Below, piece by piece: positions 41,071 through 53,102 of a stretch of 64,000 nt of DNA. This DNA comes from Macrotis lagotis. Taxonomy: Eukaryota > Chordata > Mammalia > Peramelemorphia > Peramelidae. Under the pieces are notes generated by a model. The model did no database searches. It saw only the letters and a list, made by a program, of their open reading frames with translations, and had not been told where the DNA came from. The position numbers were made by a program, and so were the translations under genes. The stretch spans positions 16,664,746 through 16,728,745 of the forward strand of contig NC_133659.1 of assembly GCF_037893015.1 (NCBI RefSeq), given 5' to 3'. Position 1 is the first letter of the stretch. Every line of letters starts with the position of its first letter.

Positions 41071-42980
41071 GCATGTCTTAAGGAAATCTTCCTAACTGAT
41101 TAGTATGGATAGTTGGAAAATTACACATGTAGGTGGATGTTCTCCCAATTTCTTTTTTCTTTTTTCTTTTTTTTTTTGCTCATAACATGCTAGAGGGTTT
41201 TCTTTTGTTTATTAAGGAAATATTTATATGATGATGATTCATGGAATCCCACTGTCCTGAAAACTTGAAACCGGTTCAAATGAAGGGCAATAAGGAGGTG
41301 TCTGGTGAGTGTGAGATGACCACAGATAAAGGATCTATTTGGTTTATTTTTCCAGCTACATGTGCAGATAAGAAATTTAGCAAGAGAAGGATGAAACAGA
41401 TGCCATCAGAGAAAGGGCTAGGGAGGGAACAGGAGCAGGGGATGGTGATCAGTTAAGACTTCACTTAGGGGGGAGTATTCCCAGCGGGTTGGGTGAAACC
41501 CCCATGGGCAGATTGTGGAACGACATGGTCTAGGATGGGGACCCACCAACAGGTGTCCACTGGGAGTCTCTTTGAAGGGAATTCTCCCATTGACAAGATT
41601 AAAAATTCATTGGACATACAGAATTAGCTAATGCATGCTCACCACCATGACTGTGGGTGTAGCTAATAGTCCCCAGCAGGCTTGTAAGAGCATGCTAATT
41701 GTACAATTAAACTAATACGTCTTGTCCATGTATATTTATGCTCTAAACCCAAAATACCATCTCCACTTTTTTTCCCCTTTACTCTAGAGCTGCCATTTTA
41801 CACGTAAGAAGAGTTTAATAAATGTTCTCCATCCATGATATTCCATCTCCCTCTCTCTACTTTTGCATTCCTGATGTGCCCTCCCTCCTCACCTTTTCAT
41901 CTTGGACTCAGTTGGGGCTTTCTCTAAGACTCAATTGGAACTCTTCCTTCTCCCCAGCATCACTGCTGGTGCCTTCCCATCCAAAGTTGGCTTTTATCTG
42001 CTTTCCATATAAATTATAGATGATTTCATGTTTGCATGTAAACTCTCTTGATTGAGAGATGGCATGGGGAGAGAGTGGAAGCTTCTTGAGGGCAGGAACT
42101 CTTTCATTTTTGTTTCTCCAGCAAAGTAGATGCTTAATAAGTGGTTGACTATTCACAGGGCATCCTCCTGGGTACTGGGGGAGATGAAAAGCGTAACTAA
42201 GACACCTAAACCCTTGTGGAACTTATAGAAGGTAAATGGGACCAAAAAAGAAGAGATAACTAGAGATCCATGGTGGGGAGGGGAGTAGGGTGTCAAAGGG
42301 AACTGGAAGCAAGGGCAGGTGGCAGAGAATACTAAAGTTGGGCACCATCCCATTAGAAGAAGGTCAGAATGACCTGAGGCTGTCAAGGATGAGGAAGGGC
42401 CAATAAAATGAGGAAATTGGACTCCGGTCTCTCATTTAGGATTCATTCAACTCATGAGACACTTTCTGATCTCTCTGTTGGCAGTGACCTTCCTCCAAAA
42501 ACAACTTCATCATTCTTTACTATGACAGTAAGTCAACAGAGTAATGTAAGACTGGCCTGCCTTCCTAACTTGATCCCTCTAACCTAACTTCCCATATACA
42601 AGTCATTTGACAATGTGGTACAAGCTGCTGTACTCACATCTTTCCATTGTCCTTTAGTTATTTAACAACATTAACAGTCACAACTTCCTTCCAACAATGA
42701 TGGAGGGTGTTTTCTTTTGGCCCTCTTCCAAAACTCACTTGGGCCACTGGTCTCTAAGACAAGACCACTCATTGTGCTGGGAAATCATGGACCTGGGGTC
42801 AGAAAGACCTGGATTCATCTCTCAACTGCAATGTAACCTTGCTTTTTCAAACTGTGTTTCTTGCCCTGGCTACCAGGGACTAGACAATGACCCTAACATG
42901 GATAGATCCAGCCTTGCAGTCTGAATTTGAGTTTGACTATGTGAACTCCCTGGCAACTGGAGCTTCTGCATTAGAAATGA
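41071..42980. other. Intergenic, L2-like fragments, no gene
   Basis: An L2-like 3' end lies at about 42040-42150 (GAAGCTTCTTGAGGGCAGG, GATGCTTAATAAGTGGTTG). The 41830-42030 pyrimidine-rich part may be its continuation. No coding sequence recognised. Confidence 0.5.
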
Positions 42981-42988
42981 TGACCAAT

Positions 42989-43139
42989 GGGGGCAGCTAG
43001 CTGGTGCAGTGGATAGAGCACCGACCTTGGAGTCAGGAGGACCTGAGTTCAAAGCCGGCCTCAGACACTTAATGATTACCTTGCCATGTGATCTTGGGCA
43101 AGCCACTTAACCCCACTGCCTTGCAAAAAAAAAAAAAAA
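42989..43139 (+). mobile_element. Marsupial tRNA-type SINE
   Basis: GGCAGCTAGCTGGTGCAGTG, GAGTTCAAAGCCGGCCTCAG, CTTAACCCCACTGCCTTGC and an A15 tail. Similar words AATGATGACCAA and GATGATGGCCA flank it. Confidence 0.93.
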
Positions 43140-43504
43140 GATGATGGCCAGCCCCTGCCTTGGCTTGCCAGAAGATGCAAATCTGAATAGAATTGTTTGA
43201 ACAGTGCCGAACCAAGGTGAAATATAAAATATCTGTTCAGCAGCCCTGGAAACTGTATCATATTCTAAATATTGACCTCCAAGAATGATATGACTATAGT
43301 TACAGTATCGCTACTTTTTAAGGAGCTGTCCTATAGATGTTTGTTTTTAAACCGTGTCAAGTGTTTTTATTGGGAAATCCATGTATTCACAATGAAACCT
43401 GGAACTAAAATTCCTGCAACCCCATCATCCTCTACCCAGTGCTTAAGTCACTTGGTCTGAACCTTAGAAAGGATAAATGAAATCAAAAAGGGGCTGAATG
43501 AAAT

Positions 43505-44700
43505 CAAGGTTTTATTTGCCTGTTATGCATATCACTGGCCTCGAAATTACTGGAGAGGTAAAGTCCCATTAGGAAGAGCCCAGACTCAATAGGTTCAGGT
43601 GAAAGACTAAGAAAGACCCCAAGCCATCTGCACTACTACCCGATTTCAGACTCAGGTCCACAAAAGAAGACAAGAAAATCCAAAGCCAAGTCTCAAAAGT
43701 TAACTGTGGTCTGTGGTTCCTCTCACCAAGTTGCAGTTTCTCTTAGGTTTATTCCCAAAAGGCATTACTGCAAAGAACCCTAGTAAAGGACAGGGGCCTG
43801 GGGGAAGGGAGGACCTACTCAGCAAGACAATAATGCTATTTGCAAGCATCCTGCAGGGTGAGGATACCAGCTGCCTTCTGACTCTCTCCAAAGAGTCAAA
43901 GACAGAGGCAAAGTTAGCCAGACAAGAGTAGGTTTCCCTTTGGTTGGGAACCCATCCTTTCCCCTGCACTGATTGATAGAAAGAAACCAATCCCCAAGCC
44001 CCTTTACTTTGTATGGGAGCAAGGGAGCCTGCTCTGGGAAGCAGAAAAATGTCCCAGGCTTTCCACTTCCCAGCAGAGTCAGCAGAGAGGGGCATCAACT
44101 ATGGTTGAATGTAGGGGCAGGAGCATCCAAAGACAGCCTCATGAATCCTGCTCCTGAGTTGGGCCCTTCTCACCAGCCTCTTGGTGAGAAGAACCTCTTG
44201 AGGTGCCTCACAGACACCAGTGACCACAAAAAGGACTCACAGATGAGGCTTTCACTGGCCTGCCCACCCCCAATTCTGCTCCTTCTGGATCTTTTCTATT
44301 TGCTCTATTAGTTGCCAAACTTGAAGCTGCAGCTCTCAGTTAGGTTTTGGCAGCAATCTCTGCCTAGCTATTGGCAGGTTCACCTACCTGGATGTCCAGG
44401 TTACATGCCTCCAGCAAAGAGGGAAAACTTGGTGCAACTGGCAGATCGGGCACTTTAGGAATGGGAGAAGGGAAAGTGAATGTGCCCTGTGAGCCATATT
44501 CCCTGGAAAGAATAACCTTGCCATGTGGGTCTTTAACTTCCACAAACATGCCCAGGTGGAGGTAGCAGACTGGCACTCCTCCTGAGGCTTGTCACTCTGC
44601 TGGGGCTGGTGCTTCTCTGCCAGGTAGGAGGAATAGAGGGGCTCTGTTGGGGAAGTGGAGCTCCCACCCTCCTTCTGGGCCAGTTGGACCCCCCACATTT
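43505..44700 (-). pseudogene. TMED9-like processed pseudogene (p24 family)
   Basis: On the minus strand, pieces of a p24 cargo receptor appear in order without introns but in shifting frames. DKPQEECQSAT is followed by LGMFVEVKDPHGKVILSREY (about 44558-44479), a shifted TKFSLFAGGM segment, LDIQVGEPANS (about 44402-44370), the coiled coil LQLQVWQLIEQIEKIQKEQN (44332-44272) and a VRHLKRFF tail (about 44211-44183). The family carries a GOLD domain, a coiled coil and a short FF-containing cytoplasmic tail for COPI/COPII binding. Frameshifts and in-frame stops make it dead. The region down to an AATAAA on the minus strand (about 43515) looks like retained 3'UTR. TMED9 fits better than TMED4 (AEIAAK, TKFSLFAGGM). 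Confidence 0.85.
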
Positions 44701-45039
44701 CTGTCCCCCTTTTCCTGTAGGGTCATGTTTTAAGCTATATTTTGAATACCTTTTTACTCCTTGACTTGTAGAAACAGACCCTAGATGTGAGCTCAAGACC
44801 TAAGATTTAGGGCTCTGACATTGGGGCATCAGAAGTCTAGAGACTGAGGCAAAATGACCCCCAAAAGAAAGGTTAAACTCACCCGGGGTGGAAAAGACAC
44901 CACCTGCCTGAAAAGGGGGTGCCTTGCTCCCAGTGGGCTCAGTGGCATTTTTCACTATTAGAAGTCTTTTTTTTCCCTTTAACTTATCTGTGAATATGTT
45001 TATCTCCTCCTCTCAACCCCCAAAGTCAGCTTCTTAAGG
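44701..45039. other. Intergenic, nothing recognised
   Basis: Might include remnants of the pseudogene 5' end on the minus strand, but I cannot align it. Confidence 0.35.
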
Positions 45040-45290
45040 ACTGGGTGAGGCTGAGAGTGTTCATTTTTGTCTTTCCTGTCCCCTTCCCCCAATATCTAGC
45101 ATGGGCATAATAGATGCTTAATAAAGACTTGCTGAATGGAATAGAATGTGGTCATAATTGATGCTTAATTAATCATCCCTTAATTACATAAACTCCTTGA
45201 GGACAGGAACTATTTCTATTTTATTTTGTCTCATAATCCCAGCGTCAGGCAAATAGGGGTCACTTAATAGTCTCATCGAATCGAACAGAA
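45040..45290 (+). mobile_element. Two L2-like LINE 3' ends in succession
   Basis: CTTCTTAAGGACTGGG to GATGCTTAATAAAGACTTGC (45030-45140) and CTCCTTGAGGACAGGAACT to CAAATAGGGGTCACTTAATA (45190-45270) follow the L2 3' end pattern. Confidence 0.65.
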
Positions 45291-46985
45291 TCTAAAAGGT
45301 GTGGAAGATTACAGTTGTTACCAAAAGGAAAAGCAAAGACTTTCTAGGCTCATCTGGAAGTTGTCTGGTCAAGACTTATATAGATAACTGACCTATTAAA
45401 CTACTGGGCCTTTGTAGGACATCAGGATTCTGTCCAGTTCAAAGACTAGCCTTTGTGAGGAGTGGTCCTGGAATCTGGAAAGCCTCAATCTAAATTTCAC
45501 CTCTGACACAAGCTAGTGTGGCCTTGGGCAAATCTCAGGAACCCTAGGCAAACAATCACAGATGAGTTTCTGATCTGCAGTAAAGAAGAGCTCCACCTAC
45601 CAATAAGAAACCAAATCAAACACCCTGGAACAGATCAATACTGATGAAGTATTATGCAACCTTTGTTTTGAAAGAGCAAAGAAAACTCTAGCACTAAGAC
45701 TCATTCATGGTTTGTGAGCCCCCACCAATGTGTTTCTTTTACAGGGTAACCAGGGGACATAAGTTCAAAATGAAGTACATCAATCAATTATCAACCCTAG
45801 GACAGGAGAAAGATTTCTCCTTGAATCCAGTTGGAGAAGGGAGGGAAGATGTATGGTTAAGTGTGTGGAGGGAACATAAATGTGGTCAACTTACACCCCC
45901 CCCCCCCCAATTATTGCAGTCCTCTCAAAGTCTTCATCTTCTGTGTGGTTTTTGTACTTATAAGAGGGGAGACTCAGTTCTTTTATCCACGACCCCAAAG
46001 TCTACTATGGTTCTATAGAGCTTAGCAGCCACCATAAGCTCTCAGACTCAGATGCATCATTGTTTTGTAAATTCTTTCTCTCCTAATGCTACTCAGACTC
46101 AGTCTGAGCTTTTATCTGAGTTATGATCTACAAAAATCTTTTTAACTTCCATTCTGTCCAGACTCCCTCAAGTCTGGAGACTGAGACTGGGGACTGGGCA
46201 CTCCACCTAGTAAAGCTGTGCTTAGGTAAAAAGTACTAAGTGGAAGTGTGTTGATGAGATTCTTTTCAAGCCCCTTGATGCTCCCGGTTGCCAATGAACT
46301 TGAGAACCAAAGTGAAGTAAGCCAGGCTGAGCCAGTGGAATTGAGGACTTTTTCCCTTATCTCTCTTCTCCAATGAGACACTAAAATGTTTCTAACTTTC
46401 TATAACACAAGATCCTTTTTTTCTTTTAATTTATATGCATAACGTATGGTGATAAATATAATGTTGCTAATTAGTAGATAGGAAGTAGGTACAGATTGAA
46501 GCTTCTTAAAGCAGCAAGAAACTGAGGAGTAGGAGTGTCAACTCTTAAAAATGGAGCATTCCTCTTTGGATATGCTGATGATTGTGGAATTAAGGCTGAA
46601 ATTAGAATCCAGCCCAAAGCAAAATCATTGTTTTGTTGGGGAGAAATGAAACCTCCCCACCTGCTCCATAGGAAATATTAAGAAAGAAAGGAAGAAATGG
46701 CAAATTCAAATTTTAGAATAAAATGTTCTATTCTCTGAAAAATCCTTCTAAAGAAACTCTATGAATTTGATTTTTGGTATCTTAAATTTTCTTTGCAACC
46801 ATGCTATTGATGAAAATAAAGTCCTTTTTTTTTTGCACCTCTAATTGAATTCTCTCAAGAGTGCCTTATACCCTTAAGGTTGTTTCCAATAGGGGACTTT
46901 TGTTTGTCAGTAAAAATTGAATTATGTGCTTCTACTTTTACTTTCCAGATGTTTTCCTGGAAAAATTCTAAAATGAAAATTTAAC
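45291..46985. other. Intergenic, no gene
   Basis: Includes a C12-14 run (about 45896-45909) beside TATAAGAGGGGAGACTC, which could be part of a decayed LTR, but no partner LTR or primer-binding site is visible. Open frames are short and unrecognised. Confidence 0.35.
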
Positions 46986-46989
46986 CTAA

Positions 46990-47290
46990 GTATTTATTTA
47001 ATTATTCCCTTCAGGGGCATTCCTTCTCCTTTCTTTGACCTTCTGCAAAAAATGTTTCCTCATGCTTGGAATGAGCTGCCTTCTCACCTCTACCTCAGGG
47101 GCTGCCTCCTAGGGAGACTTTTCCTGACTCCCCAGTTATTCCCTCTTGAAATGATTATGTCCTTCTTGAAATGATCTTGTCCATGCTTTGTATTTACTTA
47201 ATGACACCTGCCTCCTATGGTGATCGTGAGGATAAAATGAGATCATATTTGTAAAATATGTAAAATGCTTTGCAAACCTTAAAGGGTTAT
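46990..47290 (+). mobile_element. L2-like fragment followed by a MIR 3' end
   Basis: GCTTGGAATGAGCTGCCTTC, GGAGACTTTTCCTGACTCC and CTTTGTATTTACTTA match L2-type sequence to about 47210. Then ATGGTGATCGTGAGGATAAA and AATGCTTTGCAAACC (47217-47282) match a MIR-type 3' end. Confidence 0.65.
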
Positions 47291-47700
47291 AGAGATTCTA
47301 TTTTCCTATTTTCCTATATTCCTATTTTCTACTTAGACCATAAGCATTTTTAAAAATACCTTCCATGTGCCAGTCATTGTTCTACATTCTGGAGGTACAA
47401 AGAAAGGCAAAAGGCAGAACCTGACATCAAGGGGGCTCCTCTCTAATGGGAAAGATAACATGTCAGCAGCTCTGGACAGTATATTCTTTGGAGTAGAATG
47501 AAAACTCCTTGAGGGCAGTTCATTTTGATCTTTGATTCTTGGTGACTAATATATGTTTCCTTGGTGACCTTATTTAATTAGCCAGTGCTTTCTGTTGACA
47601 GCTGGAACTCATTTGAGATGCCAGGATCTGCTCACTGATGTATACATTTCAACTGAGAGAAATGAGGCCATCACCTTCTTCACTGTCAATATATATTTTT

Positions 47701-47848
47701 TTAGGTTTTTTTTGCAAGGCAAACAGGGTTAAGTGGCTTGCCCAAGGCCACACAACTAGGTAATTATTAAGTGTCTGAGACTGGATTTGAACCCAGGTAC
47801 TCCTGACTCCAGGGCTGGTGCTTTATCCACTGCGCCACCTAGCCGCCC
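47701..47848 (-). mobile_element. Marsupial tRNA-type SINE
   Basis: Reversed: GCAAGGCAAACAGGGTTAAG, GATTTGAACCCAGGTACTCC, CACTGCGCCACCTAGCCGCC. Flanks TCAATATATATTTT and TCAATATTATTTT are a probable imperfect target duplication. Confidence 0.93.
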
Positions 47849-48079
47849 ATCATCAATATTATTTTGATTGCTTATTGCAGGTTTATTGAACCTGCAAAAG
47901 AAAACCACTTTGGGGAGATTCAGTCCTAAGTCGAAAACATCTTTATCACTGGTGAACTGTTGTGACCCCTTTTTATTTGCATTTTTAAGAACGAGCGAAT
48001 AGTGTTCTTTGTAGCAGACTTCATAACTTTGCAAAGTCATTTTTTTAAAATGCAGGTCTGATCTTGCAGGTCTCCTCGA

Positions 48080-48520
48080 GAAACTTCAATGGCTCCCTAA
48101 TACCTTTAGGAGCAAAGATAGAAACTTTTCTGTTTGATCTTCAAAGCTCAACCTGGCCCCAGCTTGCCCTTGCAACTTTATTCCATATTACTTCCCTTCA
48201 CACACTCGAGGAACTAGTCAGTCTAGTTTCTAATGAGAAACAGACCCATTTCCCATCTTGTTGCCTTTGCCTTGGTTGTCTCCCAAGCCTGGAACTTGAT
48301 CCCTGCTCATCTTTCCTTGTTAGGCTTCCAGGCTTCAGAGACCAGCTCAAGCACCACATATTCCATGAAGTTCATTCTCCTTGTCCCCCTCCCCAGTTGC
48401 CTAATATCTGTTCCATCTAACTCCTCCTGCTTGTGGCCCTGGGTAGATTGTAAGCTCCTTGAGAGTGGGGATAGTTTTATTTTTGTTTTTGTATTCCTAG
48501 CACTTATAGTGCTCTGTATA
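48080..48520 (+). mobile_element. L2-like LINE fragment (end of ORF2 plus 3' end)
   Basis: CAACCTGGCCCCAGCTTGCC, GTTGCCTTTGCCTTGG, GACCAGCTCAAGCACCACAT, TGTAAGCTCCTTGAGAG and GTATTCCTAGCACTTATAGT are in the L2 order. The open frames at 48064-48646 are remnants of it. Confidence 0.75.
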
Positions 48521-48521
48521 T

Positions 48522-48772
48522 GGTTTTGTTGTTCAGTCCTTTCAATCATGTCTAACTCTATGACCCCATATGGAATTTTCTTGGCAGAGATACTGGAGTG
48601 GTTTGCCATTTCCTTCTCCAGCTCATTTTATAGATGCAAAAACTGAGACAGAGGTTAAGTGACTTCCCCAGAGTCACACAACTACTAAGTGACTGAGGCT
48701 GGATTTAAACTCAGGAAGCTGAGTCTTCAATGACTTCAAGTCCAGAGTTTTGTGCACTATGGCACCCTCTAG
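48522..48772 (-). mobile_element. SINE with an RTE/BovB-like tail
   Basis: GTTGTTCAGTCCTTTCAATC, TTCTTGGCAGAGATACTGG, TTTGCCATTTCCTTCTCCAG, then the reversed tRNA-like part GTGACTTCCCCAGAGTCACA. It is the clearest copy in the window of the GATACTGGAGTGG block shared with BovB-type elements. Confidence 0.82.
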
Positions 48773-50639
48773 GAGCTCTTTGTACATGATAGGTGCCCAA
48801 TAATACTTGATTGAGTGCTTTTGGTGAGGAGTATGGTGAAAACAAAACTGTGCCCTCTTCTTGCTTCTTCCAGAGGGCTTTCTGCATCCTTCATCCTTGG
48901 TCCCTTCTCATTCAAGTCACCCAGGAAACGTGCTACCCAAAGTTATTTTCTTCACTCCAAACTTCTGTGAAGTTCATCCTCTAATATTTAGAAATCTTGC
49001 AGTGGTGGCAGCTGAGCCATCTACTTTGGGTTCAAATGAAGCTTAATTGCGAGCATCCCCACGCATACAACGAGATGTCGCTTTTAACTTGTCAAGGTTA
49101 TCAGTGAATGCCAAGCATGGAAAGATTAAAATGTGAAAAAAATAGTTCAGGTCGGAGCTGCTGGGGCCTCATCAGCCAAGGGAAAGCACAGTCTTACCAG
49201 AACACTTTACAAAAGTATGTGGGGTTTGGCACTTTTAAAGCTTGGGAGCTGGTTTTTATATCAAACAGGAGATGGTTATGCAAAACCAATGCTTTATCCC
49301 TCTTGACTTTCGGGAATTCTGGCAGTTTGAACTATTAGTTTAATTGAGTAGATGACTTTCTTATGAAAAACAAGCACAATGGACCTGATAACGGAAGGCT
49401 TTGCTGCATTTCATGCAGTCAGCACTTTAAGCCGGAAGGGGGTCTAGAACAGACTCAGAGTCCAACCAGTCCTGTCCTCTCCATTTAGGCAATGTGAAGT
49501 GAGTTGCTTTGGGCAAGGTCACATTTGTACCCAGATCTTCTGATTCCAAAGCCAGCATCCCTTCCAGATAGGTCTTATTTGAAGCATAGTAAAGAGTGAA
49601 ACAGCCCTACTTCACTCTGGGAAATGAATAGTTAGCTTTTCTTTCTTTTTTTATACCATACCAAAAACCTATTCTTATACATAGCAATTCAATTTTGAGA
49701 TTCTTTTTTTAATTTTTAATTTTTATTTTTGAATTGCATGCACTAGTAGCTTTTCAGCATTCATTCATTTGCAATTTTATGAACTCCAATTTTTCTGTCA
49801 CCTTCTCTTCCCCTCCTTCTCCCCATGAAAGCAAACAATCTGGTAGAAGTTATACTTGTTTAACATATTTTCCTGTTAGTCATATTGTGAAAGAGAAATT
49901 AGAACTAAGGAGAAAAAAAACATGAGAAAGAGAGAAACACATAAAAGAAAATTTCAAAAGGGAACATAGTATGCTTGGCTCTGCATTCAAAGTCCAGAGT
50001 TTTTTCTCTGCATGTGAGTAGAATTTTTCATCTCTAGTCTTTTAGAATTCTCCTTGATCATGGAACTGCTGGGAGGAGCTGCATCCATCATAGATGATCA
50101 GCAACTTGTGAAATTCTTTATTTAGAGTTTTGAGGGACATTAGAGATTGTCTAATCCAATTCCCTCATTTTACAAGGGACAGTGAAGCCTACAGAGGTAC
50201 CATGATTAATTCAAGATTACATGGGTAGTAAGCCAGTGCTTATTGTAACAAATCATGCTGCTATTCTTCAATTCAACGAGCATTTATTAAGTGCCTACTG
50301 AGTACATTCCTCTGTTGAGACCCTCATTAAAATGTAAGCTTCTAGAAATCCCAGACTGAGAGTCTATTGTCTTGATATTCTGACTATCTTAAATATTCTT
50401 GGCACATAGCGGTCCTTAAGAGGTATATCTTGATTCATTACATTCATTAGGATCATATAAGATCCTAAAAAAGATATAAAAACAGGAATAAACTTGTTCT
50501 ATGTAGCTCTGATCATTCATAAGAATGGTATGAAACAAGGGGTCACTTTCTAAGTTTAATTGAAAGGAGTCCAGTCTAGTTTTTGTACTGATGTGGGTGG
50601 TTTCTGGATTTCCCTGTTTACGAATCAAACAATCAGTCA
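48773..50639. other. Intergenic, mostly unique sequence
   Basis: 49030-49440 is free of recognisable repeats and has several CpGs in its first part; it may be a conserved element. A MIR-like trace exists at about 50100-50250. No gene. Confidence 0.45.
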
Positions 50640-50857
50640 CTCAATGCTCAGTGTTTAACTCTTTGTGATCCCATTTGGGGTTTTCTTGATAAAGATCCTG
50701 GGGTGGTTTGTCATTTTTTTCCTACTTATTTTTATAGAGAAGTAAACTGAGGCATACTGGGTTATTTGACTTGCCCAAGGTCCCACAGCTAGAAGTGTCT
50801 AGAGAGCAGTCTTCCTGACTCCAGACTCACCAGTCTTTGTATTCTGGCACCCCCTAA
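50640..50857 (-). mobile_element. SINE with an RTE/BovB-like tail
   Basis: TAACTCTTTGTGATCCC, GGGGTTTTCTTGATAAAG, GGGGTGGTTTGTCATTTTT, then CTTGCCCAAGGTCCCACAGC. Diverged. Confidence 0.75.
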
Positions 50858-50869
50858 TTGGTTTTAATT

Positions 50870-51420
50870 TTGTTTTAGAGGTAGCATGGAGTGAGTTGCT
50901 GGGAGTTTTCTGGATCTTCTTAGTAGGGGAGTGATGTGACCAGGCTTGAGTTTTAGGAACACCTCTTAGGCAGCTGTGCAAAGGATGGATTGGAGAAGGG
51001 AGGAGGTCATCACAATGGTACTAGATACATTGCAAAAGCAGGATATGATGGGAATTTGGACTAAGGAGTCGTTGGTGGGAGTAGAGAATGGAATGAATAA
51101 GAGAGAAGAAAGATGGGAGAGCCAATAAGACTTAGCAATTGGCTAGATGTGGACAGTGAAGGAGAGTGAGGAATTGAAAGTAATTTCAAGGTTGGAAACC
51201 TGGGTGACTCTAAGTTGGTGTCCTCACCAGAGCTAGAGAAGTTAGGAAAAGGGGAGGGTTTGAGGGGCAAAGAGAATTTGTTCTTGTTGGACATATTGAC
51301 TTTGAGATTCCTATGGAACATCCAAGCGGAGCTGTCCAGCAGGCAGTGGGAGGTGTAGTACTGAAGCTCAGGAGAGAGATGAGGGCTGGCTATAGATAGC
51401 TTCTGCACAAGCAAATACTA
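50870..51420 (+). repeat. Old interspersed repeat, possibly CR1/L3 class
   Basis: GGGGAGTGATGTGACCAGGC, GGATGGATTGGAGAAGGGAG, CAAGGTTGGAAACCTGGGTG, GACATATTGACTTTGAGATTC and AGCTCAGGAGAGAGATGAGG match the blocks at 12797 and 60340. Confidence 0.6.
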
Positions 51421-51810
51421 ATAACTTAAAACTAATACTTATAACTGTAGGAAGATTCACCCTGTATAGTTCTGGAAGCTATCTCTATGCAGGAAGCAAT
51501 TTAGTCTGAGAGGTGATAAGATCACTGAGAGAGATTATAGAGTATGTAGGCCAGAAACCTGGACTATGACCTTATGTGGGAGGGGGGTGGGTATATAGGG
51601 AGGAGAGAGGGGAGGGAGGCACATGGATGATGATCCTGACTATATCCAGTCTTGTGGTAATTCAGAACTTTTTTGGACAAGAGCCATAATAACCACTCCA
51701 AAGAGTTTGGCATAACTATTCTCCCAGAAAAAAATGAGTGATGAAGAATACTTGTTGTTTAAACTGTGACATGTAAGTAGATAGAAAACATAATCATTTG
51801 GATATCAGCA

Positions 51811-51828
51811 TGTACATATGTGTGTGTG

Positions 51829-51874
<46 letters not shown>

Positions 51875-51890
51875 CATATGCATGGGTAGA
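51811..51890. repeat. (TA)n/(TG)n microsatellite
   Basis: GTGTGTGTATATATATATAC followed by further TA runs broken by CATA and TGTA; palindromic and prone to cruciform extrusion. Confidence 0.95.
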
Positions 51891-52065
51891 TGTGTTTCTC
51901 CTTTGTTTTCAAAGAAGACCATGACATTAGGGAGGTGATACCATGACATGCATAACAGGAATTGGATTTGAATGAGGGGGCTGTGCTAAGTCATCAACCT
52001 CACTTTCTCCTTCAGAGTCATCTGGGTCCAGTGGCCAGATAGGAATCAGTTGACTTGGAGATAAC

Positions 52066-52180
52066 CCTGTATGCAAGGCAATCAGGATTAAAGGACTTGC
52101 CCAAAGTCACACAGCTAGTAGGTGTCTGAGACTGGATTTGAACTCAGGTCCTACTGACTTCAGGGCTTGCACTCTGACAT
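52066..52180 (-). mobile_element. Decayed marsupial tRNA-type SINE
   Basis: GCAAGGCAATCAGGATTAAA, CTTGCCCAAAGTCACACAGC, GATTTGAACTCAGGTCC; the head is lost into the adjacent ATCT repeat. Confidence 0.75.
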
Positions 52181-52259
52181 CTATCTATCTAGATATATAT
52201 GGGTAAATACATGTAGATATATTTAGAAAGATGTTGAAAGATATATTTAAGTATCTATA

Positions 52260-52499
52260 GAGTTAGATCTATCTCATCTATCTATCTATCTGTCTGTCTG
52301 TCATCTGTCTATCCATCTATCTGTCTATCTAACCATCTATCTATCTGTCTGTCATTTGTCTATCCATCTGTCTATCTGTCTGTCTGCCATCTCTCTATCT
52401 ATCTAGCTTTTATCTATCTGTCTGTCATTTGTCTATCCATCTGTCATCTGTCTATCCATCTATCTATCTATCATCTATGTATGTATTTATGTATGCATG

Positions 52500-52545
<46 letters not shown>
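52260..52545. repeat. Compound TCTA/TCTG tetranucleotide microsatellite
   Basis: About 285 bp of ATCT, GTCT and ATCC units with several internal duplications, ending in 11 pure ATCT units (52501-52545). Confidence 0.96.
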
Positions 52546-53102
52546 ATCTTGGACAGATGTTACAAATAGGCAAGAAGGGTCCAGAAATAAACTGTAGAGA
52601 AAAAAACAGAGTAAATCACCTCTGGGAAATGGCAAAGTTTTTTTGGGTGGAGGTCCATTGGTGAACTTGTAGAGGGTATGGACAAGAGTCCCATAGGATG
52701 GGGAAGCATGGGTGGTTTGCAATGTATCAGTGCCAAAATATCTACACCAACAAGTCATAAATCCACCTGAGAATATTTGAGGAGGGAGTGGGTACCATGC
52801 AGGTGTATAAAAGCAAATAACCCTTGACCTTTGGGAACTCACATTCTGTTGGAATGTCAAATCACTGTCTATAAACTGGAGAGGAATCAATGAATGAGTA
52901 AAAATGCTTTTATTATGTGGTTACTATATACAAAGTGCAATGCCAAGTGGTAAGGATGCAAATACAGCAGAGATTGTCCCTTCTCTCTTGCAGGAAAAAG
53001 AAATAATTAGTCATCAAATGAGTTGGGTTTAATAATATAGTAAACTTTTAAAAAATGATGAAAATATAAAATGGATAGAAATTATGCCTCGTCTTACTCT
53101 TT
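52546..53102. other. Intergenic, nothing recognised
   Basis: A minus-strand open frame (52543-52890, 115 codons) has no recognisable domain. Confidence 0.4.

Noticed and set aside
43505..44700. Functional TMED retrogene
   Set aside because: Several frameshifts and in-frame stops separate the conserved blocks.
45880..46020. LTR with TATA box next to a poly(C) run
   Set aside because: No second LTR, primer-binding site or polypurine tract could be found.
48064..48646. Two overlapping + strand open frames
   Set aside because: Remnants of an L2-like LINE; frame continuity is fortuitous.
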